This document shows positions 15,384 through 18,675 of a DNA stretch of 18,675 bases, in pieces. Under the pieces are notes generated by a model. That model was not told the origin of the DNA, searched no databases, and worked only from the letters and a program-made list of their open reading frames with translations. The translations under genes and the position numbers were made by a program. The stretch is from assembly GCA_946540365.1 (NCBI GenBank), contig CAMNIH010000022.1, positions 1 through 18,675 on the forward strand. The letters run 5' to 3'. This stretch comes from an uncultured Bacteroidales bacterium. Lineage in GTDB: Bacteria; Bacteroidota; Bacteroidia; Bacteroidales; P3. Position 1 is the stretch's first letter. Each line of letters begins with the position of its first letter.

Positions 15384-15564
15384 GTCCCCGCAGGGGACGA
15401 AGAACTTAGGCGGGGGCAGCGCCCCCGTTGGTATCCCCCCGGGCCACTCACGCCCCGCAGGGGCATAAGAGTTTGGTTCTTATGCCCCTGCGGGGCGCAT
15501 ATATTGGGGCGTACCCTTAACGGGGGCAGCGCCCCCGCCTAAGATCTTTGTCCCCTGCGGGGAC
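15384..15564. repeat. 181-bp concentric (nested) palindrome
   Basis: Three pairs of arms share one centre at position 15474. The outer pair is 15384-15398 with 15550-15564 (15 bp, perfect), the middle pair 15405-15429 with 15519-15543 (25 bp, two mismatches), and the inner pair 15451-15470 with 15478-15497 (20 bp, perfect, 7-nt loop). The middle arms each contain their own hairpin (GGGGGC-AGC-GCCCCC). Any transcript would fold into one long rod; as DNA it is a cruciform candidate. No coding frame here is credible. Confidence 0.8.
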
Positions 15565-15620
15565 GCATAAGAGGGCGCCCTCCACTGTTTATTTCGATGC
15601 GTTTGCCATGCGGCCCCGAA

Positions 15621-15653
15621 TCTCTCGCCTGCGGCGTGATCCATAGATCTATA
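15621..15653. repeat. Isolated forward copy of the 34-bp repeat
   Basis: CTCGCCTGCGGCGTGATC followed by CATAGATCTATA matches the units at 15236-15358. It faces the inverted cluster that begins at 15694. Confidence 0.7.
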
Positions 15654-15693
15654 CATAATTATATTATGGCTATGGAGCGTTGTTGGACGAGAG

Positions 15694-15837
15694 ACTATGG
15701 ATCTATGGATTACGCCGCAGGTGGGAATTTATAGATTTATAGATCACGCCGCAGGCGGGAATAAATAGATTTATGGATCGCGCCGCAGGCGGGAGTTCCG
15801 GAACCGCAGGCGGGAGAATCAGGAGCGCAGGCAAAAA
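15694..15837. repeat. Inverted cluster of the 34-bp repeats (three full and two partial copies)
   Basis: Units at about 15694-15727, 15728-15761 and 15762-15795 read tail-then-core (ATAGATTTATAGATC, then ACGCCGCAGGCGGGA), the reverse complement of the forward cluster. Core-only remnants lie at 15804-15816 and 15825-15837. The spacing of the full copies is exactly 34 bp. The last remnant ends 5 nt before the -33 box of the kdd promoter. Confidence 0.8.
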
Positions 15838-15842
15838 TAAAT

Positions 15843-15873
15843 TTTGCCATGTCGGAATTAAATTGTATCTTTG
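15843..15873 (+). promoter_or_regulatory. Bacteroidetes-type promoter of kdd
   Basis: TTTG (15843-15846), a 19-nt spacer and TATCTTTG (15866-15873) match the consensus exactly. The predicted transcription start is near 15880, giving a leader of about 58 nt. Confidence 0.8.
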
Positions 15874-15876
15874 TAC

Positions 15877-15897
15877 GTTTCAATTCCGCGCTGAAAC
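15877..15897 (+). other. Stem-loop at the 5' end of the kdd leader
   Basis: GTTTCA (15877-15882) pairs with TGAAAC (15892-15897) around a 9-nt loop, at the predicted transcript start. It could protect the 5' end of an abundant mRNA. This is an inference from position only. Confidence 0.3.
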
Positions 15898-15938
15898 AAT
15901 AAAAATAATTAATAATCAAAAAAATAACACCAACTATT

Positions 15939-17012
15939 ATGCAGAAAAAAGGCAACAAGTACGGTACCCACCGCGTCATCGAGCCCAAAGGCGTCCTGCC
16001 CCAGCCCGCCAACAAGCTTGACAACAACATGGACGAGATCTACGACAACGAGATCCTCATCGACGTCCAGACCCTGAACATCGACTCCGCCAGCTTCACG
16101 GACATCCACAACTACGCCAAGCAGCAGGCCGGCGAAGGCGCCAGCCAGGAGAAGATCATGGAAGAGGTGAAGAAGGAGATGCTCCTCAACGTCGAGCTCC
16201 AGGGCAAGCACCGCAACCGTCGCACCGGTTCGGGCGGCATGCTCCTCGGCAAGGTGGAGAAGATCGGCGACGCCCTGAAGGGCAAGATCGACCTCAAGGA
16301 GGGCGACCGCATCGCCACCCTCGTCAGCCTCTCGCTCACCCCGCTGCGCATCGACGAGATCCTCGAGATCCGTCCCGACGTGGACCAGGTGGACATCAAG
16401 GGTAAGGCCATCCTCTTCGAGAGCGGCATCTACGCCAAGATCCCGACCGACATGCCCGAGAAGCTCGCCCTGAGCGCCCTCGACGTGGCCGGTGCCCCCG
16501 CCCAGACCGCCAAGCTGTGCCAGTACGGCCAGACCGTCGTCATCCTCGGCGCCGGCGGCAAGAGCGGCATGCTCTGCGCCTACGAGGCCAAGAAGCGCGT
16601 CGGCGTGACCGGCAAGGTCATCGGCATCGCCAACAGCCCCAAGAGCACCCAGCGCATCAAGGACCTCGGCTTCTGCGACATCGTGGAGAGCGCCGCCGGC
16701 ATGACCCCCGTGCAGGTGTACGAGCTCATCGAGCGCCTCACCAACGGCAAGATGGCCGACGTCACCATCAACTGCGTCAACGTGCCCGACCAGGAGATGA
16801 CCGCCGTGCTCTGCACCAAGGACGACGGTGTCGTCTACTTCTTCTCGATGGCCACCAGCTTCACCAAGGCCAGCCTCGGTGCCGAGGGTATCGGCGCCGA
16901 CGTGAACATGATCATGGGCAACGGCTACACCAAAGGCCACGCCGAGTTCACCCTGCAGGAACTCCGCGAGTGCCCGAAGCTCCGCAAGATCTTCGAAGAG
17001 CTCTATGCCTAA
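15939..17012 (+). CDS. kdd: L-erythro-3,5-diaminohexanoate dehydrogenase (lysine fermentation)
   Basis: This 357-residue cytoplasmic enzyme performs the NAD(P)-dependent oxidative deamination of 3,5-diaminohexanoate to 5-amino-3-oxohexanoate, a middle step of lysine fermentation to acetate and butyrate. The family signature opens the protein (GTHRVIEPKGVLPQPANKLDN at 9-29, quoted in part). A GroES-like N-terminal region leads to a Rossmann fold with VVILGAGGKSG at 200-210 and the following GKVIGIANSPKS. NGYTKGHAEF lies near the C-terminus. Length and motifs are normal for Kdd. Codons are almost all C- or G-ending, more extreme than most neighbours, consistent with high expression. It has its own promoter and terminator and is not next to kamA, kamDE, kce or kal inside the window, unlike the common clustered arrangement. 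Assignment is from family recognition and is confident. Confidence 0.93.
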   Translation: MQKKGNKYGTHRVIEPKGVLPQPANKLDNNMDEIYDNEILIDVQTLNIDSASFTDIHNYAKQQAGEGASQEKIMEEVKKEMLLNVELQGKHRNRRTGSGGMLLGKVEKIGDALKGKIDLKEGDRIATLVSLSLTPLRIDEILEIRPDVDQVDIKGKAILFESGIYAKIPTDMPEKLALSALDVAGAPAQTAKLCQYGQTVVILGAGGKSGMLCAYEAKKRVGVTGKVIGIANSPKSTQRIKDLGFCDIVESAAGMTPVQVYELIERLTNGKMADVTINCVNVPDQEMTAVLCTKDDGVVYFFSMATSFTKASLGAEGIGADVNMIMGNGYTKGHAEFTLQELRECPKLRKIFEELYA

Positions 17013-17031
17013 CGACTTGGTTTCATAAGTC

Positions 17032-17082
17032 AAAAAAAAACAACCTGCGGAGGGGGCAACCTCTCCGCAGGTTCTGTTTTTT
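17032..17082. terminator. Bidirectional terminator between kdd and tcdA
   Basis: An 11-bp perfect stem (17042-17052 with 17063-17073) is followed by a T-run (17077-17082) for kdd. It is preceded by nine A (17032-17040), which supply a T-run for the converging tcdA transcript. Confidence 0.9.
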
Positions 17083-17097
17083 ATGCACGATGGCGCC

Positions 17098-17943
17098 TTA
17101 CTGCCGGTAGAGATCCTGGATGATCAGGCCGGCGAGGGTGAAGCCGAAGATGGCGGTGATGTGCGATATGGAGCCGTTGATTTGGGCTTTGGAGGTACAC
17201 CATTCGTGGTTCAGCAGGTCGGAGCGGCCGTACTGCTCCCCTGATGCAGGGGAGCTGCCAGAAGGGCTGAGGGGTGGCGCCTTGGGGCACATGCAGGCCT
17301 CGGTGCCGCAGGTGCGAGCCTGCCCCAGGTTGGGCAGCACCTCGGGTCCCCACACACACTGGAATTTCTTTCCCGGGAAGCGTTTCTGTTTGCGCATGCG
17401 GCGCCGCAGGGTGGCCGCCAGCGGACATCCGTCGACCTTCCAGAACTCGCTGACCTGCACCTTCGTGGGGTCCATCTTCAGGGCGGCACCCATGGAGCTG
17501 TAGAACTTGGGGCCCTGCTTGTCGGCGGTGGCAAGGATGATGAGGTCCATCTTGTCCTTGAGGCTGTCGATGGCGTCGACGATGTAGTCGTACTGCTCCA
17601 GGCGGAAGCTCCCGGCGGTCTCGGCGGAGAAGATCTCCTGTATGGCGTTGATGTCGGCGTGGGGGTTGATGTCCAGCAGGCGCTCGCGGAGGGCGTCGAC
17701 TTTCACGCGGCCCACGGTGCTGGTGGTGGCCATGGCCTGCCGGTTGACGTTGGTGATGCAGACGCGGTCGGAGTCGACAATCGTCAGATGGCGTATGCCG
17801 CTGCGTACCAGGCTCTCGGCGCACCAGGAGCCTACGCCGCCCACGCCGAAGACGATGACGCGGGCCTCGGCGATGCGCTCCATGGCGGCGTCGCCCACCA
17901 GCAGGGCGGTGCGGTTCAGAATGGCTTTTTCCTGAGTTCTCAT
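17098..17943 (-). CDS. tcdA: tRNA threonylcarbamoyladenosine dehydratase (TcdA/CsdL, ThiF-HesA family)
   Basis: This 281-residue E1-like enzyme cyclises t6A37 to ct6A37 in ANN-decoding tRNAs using ATP. The ATP-binding Rossmann motif is GVGGVGSW at 33-40, with DSD at 57-59, NVNRQ at 65-69 and the D123-x-x-D126 motif (IVDAIDSLKDK). SSMGAALKMDPT at 149-160 and WCTSKAQINGSISHITAIFGFTLAG at 248-272 are the typical later family blocks. The start is ATG 17943 (MRTQEK). An in-frame ATG at 18024 exists but would prepend a peptide encoded by the heptamer repeat array (TTHYPLSTTHYLQ and similar), which I reject. Between the shared blocks there is a Cys-rich insert (TCGTEACMCP, about 211-220) and a Pro/Ser loop. 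ThiF/MoeB-type adenylation of another substrate is the alternative, but the family blocks favour TcdA. Confidence 0.87.
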   Translation of the reverse strand: MRTQEKAILNRTALLVGDAAMERIAEARVIVFGVGGVGSWCAESLVRSGIRHLTIVDSDRVCITNVNRQAMATTSTVGRVKVDALRERLLDINPHADINAIQEIFSAETAGSFRLEQYDYIVDAIDSLKDKMDLIILATADKQGPKFYSSMGAALKMDPTKVQVSEFWKVDGCPLAATLRRRMRKQKRFPGKKFQCVWGPEVLPNLGQARTCGTEACMCPKAPPLSPSGSSPASGEQYGRSDLLNHEWCTSKAQINGSISHITAIFGFTLAGLIIQDLYRQ

Positions 17944-17946
17944 TGG

Positions 17947-18023
17947 AGTTGTAAGTTGTGAGTTGTGAGTTGTGAGTTGTAAGTAGTGGGTAGTGGATAG
18001 TGGGTAGTGGGTAGTGGGTAGCA
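17947..18023. repeat. Eleven tandem heptamers (AGTTGTG to GGTAGTG) upstream of tcdA
   Basis: AGTTGTA, AGTTGTG x3, AGTTGTA, AGTAGTG, GGTAGTG, GATAGTG, GGTAGTG x2 and GGTAGCA run without a break in 7-bp register. Two sub-families meet in the middle (AGTTGTG, then GGTAGTG). Confidence 0.85.
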
Positions 18024-18074
18024 TTTGACCCGTGTGCTACCCACTATCCACTACCCACTACCCACTATCCACTA
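17984..18074. repeat. 40-bp-arm inverted repeat between the barrel gene and tcdA
   Basis: The arms 17984-18023 and 18035-18074 are near-perfect reverse complements (differences only at the variable G/A position of some heptamers) with an 11-nt loop. The right arm includes the stop codon of the barrel gene (18072-18074). In RNA this would form a long hairpin and could attenuate transcription into tcdA. Confidence 0.8.
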
Positions 18075-18674
18075 AAAGTTGAACGTCAGCCGCAGGGTGA
18101 GGCCGTCGCCGGCGGCGAAGGCGTAGTGCTGGCTGCTGATGGTGGAGGTGCTCGTGGTGCCGTCGGCAGCGATGAACTGCATGTGCTGGCTGCCGATGTA
18201 GCGGTTGGGCTGCATGGCGTACTCCAGCTCCAGGTCGAATTGGCGGTAGCTGGCGCCGATGCCGAAGGCGAGGTGGAACCCCTGCTTGTCGAAGGTGTAG
18301 TCGCTTGTCTCGATGTCGCCGGTGGCGTCGCCTGCGAAATGGTATTCGTCGTAGAAATGGCTCTTGATGCTGGTCAGGCCCACCACGTAGCCCACGCGGG
18401 CCGACAGCATCGGCACCACCTCCCACAGGTTGCTTTCGGCCCAGTCGGTGAAGTGGTACTGCACGTTGAGCAGCAGCGGCAGGTTGAGGGTGGTCTGGCC
18501 GCTGTGGGTGGCGGAGGAGGTGTGGGAGGAGCCGTCGGCGAGGAGGACGGTGGACTCGCTTTGGTTCTCGAAGGTGTTGGTCCAGCTGTAGTCGTGCAGC
18601 ATCAGTCCGGCCGACAGGCCCACCGACCACTCGTCGTCTATGGCGAGGCGGTAGCCGGCCGACAGCTCGGGGCC
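18072..18674 (-). CDS. Outer-membrane beta-barrel protein, C-terminal part (5' end outside window)
   Basis: The open frame enters from the right edge and runs about 200 codons to TAG 18072-18074. Repeated short amphipathic strands alternate with polar loops: ELSAGYRLAI, SVGLSAGLMLHDY, LNLPLLLNVQYHF, PMLSARVGYVVGL, FHLAFGIGASYRQFDLELEYAM. The last strand, GLTLRLTFNF, ends in a terminal Phe, the BAM-recognised pattern. NLPLLLNVQYHF resembles the Bacteroidetes PF13568/PF13505 type of small barrel. The signal peptide and N-terminus are not visible. Any function beyond being an outer-membrane barrel is unknown. It is co-directional with tcdA but separated from it by the long inverted repeat. Confidence 0.8.
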   Translation of the reverse strand, partial: GPELSAGYRLAIDDEWSVGLSAGLMLHDYSWTNTFENQSESTVLLADGSSHTSSATHSGQTTLNLPLLLNVQYHFTDWAESNLWEVVPMLSARVGYVVGLTSIKSHFYDEYHFAGDATGDIETSDYTFDKQGFHLAFGIGASYRQFDLELEYAMQPNRYIGSQHMQFIAADGTTSTSTISSQHYAFAAGDGLTLRLTFNF

Positions 18675-18675
18675 G

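Noticed and set aside
15339..15542. Small plus-strand frame inside the nested palindrome
   Set aside because: It is translated from inverted-repeat DNA, with no start context or recognisable protein features.
15236..15837. CRISPR array
   Set aside because: Units occur in both orientations, the AT tails are part of the repeat rather than unique spacers, and no cas gene is present.
15909..17033. Long antisense frame (374 codons) covering kdd on the minus strand
   Set aside because: It is an artefact of the G/C-ending codons of kdd; its Val/Leu/His/Gly-rich product has no recognisable domain.
17943..18024. Upstream ATG (18024) as the tcdA start
   Set aside because: The added 27 residues are translated heptamer repeats; the family N-terminus begins at 17943.

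Overview
The window looks like chromosomal DNA of a GC-rich member of the Bacteroidales. Three independent signs support this. First, two large secreted proteins end in a Por-secretion (type IX secretion, T9SS) C-terminal sorting domain. Second, three promoters match the Bacteroidetes TTTG-N19/20-TAnnTTTG pattern, and start codons generally lack Shine-Dalgarno sites. Third, lineage-typical families are present (DUF6266, PorT-like barrel, S9B dipeptidyl peptidase IV, OmpH). A dedicated lysine-fermentation enzyme (kdd) next to secreted peptidase and T9SS genes suggests an asaccharolytic or amino-acid-fermenting anaerobe; the genus cannot be named from this window.

Layout. 1-442: the 3' end of a PLP aminotransferase gene and its terminator. 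476-5473: a tandem pair of paralogous T9SS cargo proteins closed by a 19-bp hairpin. About 5474-7480: an AT-rich insert with one intact gene, a DUF262/DUF1524 (GmrSD-like) putative nuclease on the minus strand. At its right edge (7482-7574) lies a decayed duplicate of the 3' end of the neighbouring ompH gene. 7640-12946: a minus-strand run transcribed in the order dipeptidyl peptidase IV, PorT-like outer-membrane barrel, gltX, OmpH lipoprotein, with a good promoter in front and a 32-bp perfect palindrome behind. 13062-15225: a divergent pair, a DUF6266 protein (minus) and an XRE/Cro-type regulator (plus), separated by about 840 bp that carries operator-like palindromes and 11-bp tandem repeats. 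15236-15837: a dense field of about 34-bp repeats in both orientations around a 181-bp concentric palindrome. 15843-17082: kdd with its own promoter and terminator. 17098-18674: tcdA and a truncated beta-barrel gene, separated by an 11-copy heptamer array that forms half of a 40-bp-arm inverted repeat.

How the genes fit together. Dipeptidyl peptidase IV, the barrel protein, the OmpH-type envelope protein and the T9SS cargo are all envelope or secreted functions, consistent with peptide capture. kdd and the aminotransferase act on amino acids. gltX and tcdA are translation housekeeping genes. The accessory signals are the DUF262 insert, the XRE/DUF6266 control region and the repeat elements.

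I see no rRNA, tRNA, CRISPR array, transposase or integrase. The least explained parts are the compound repeat field (15236-15837), the XRE operator set, the recurrent 7-bp tandem repeats at three gene junctions, and the ompH remnant beside the DUF262 insert.
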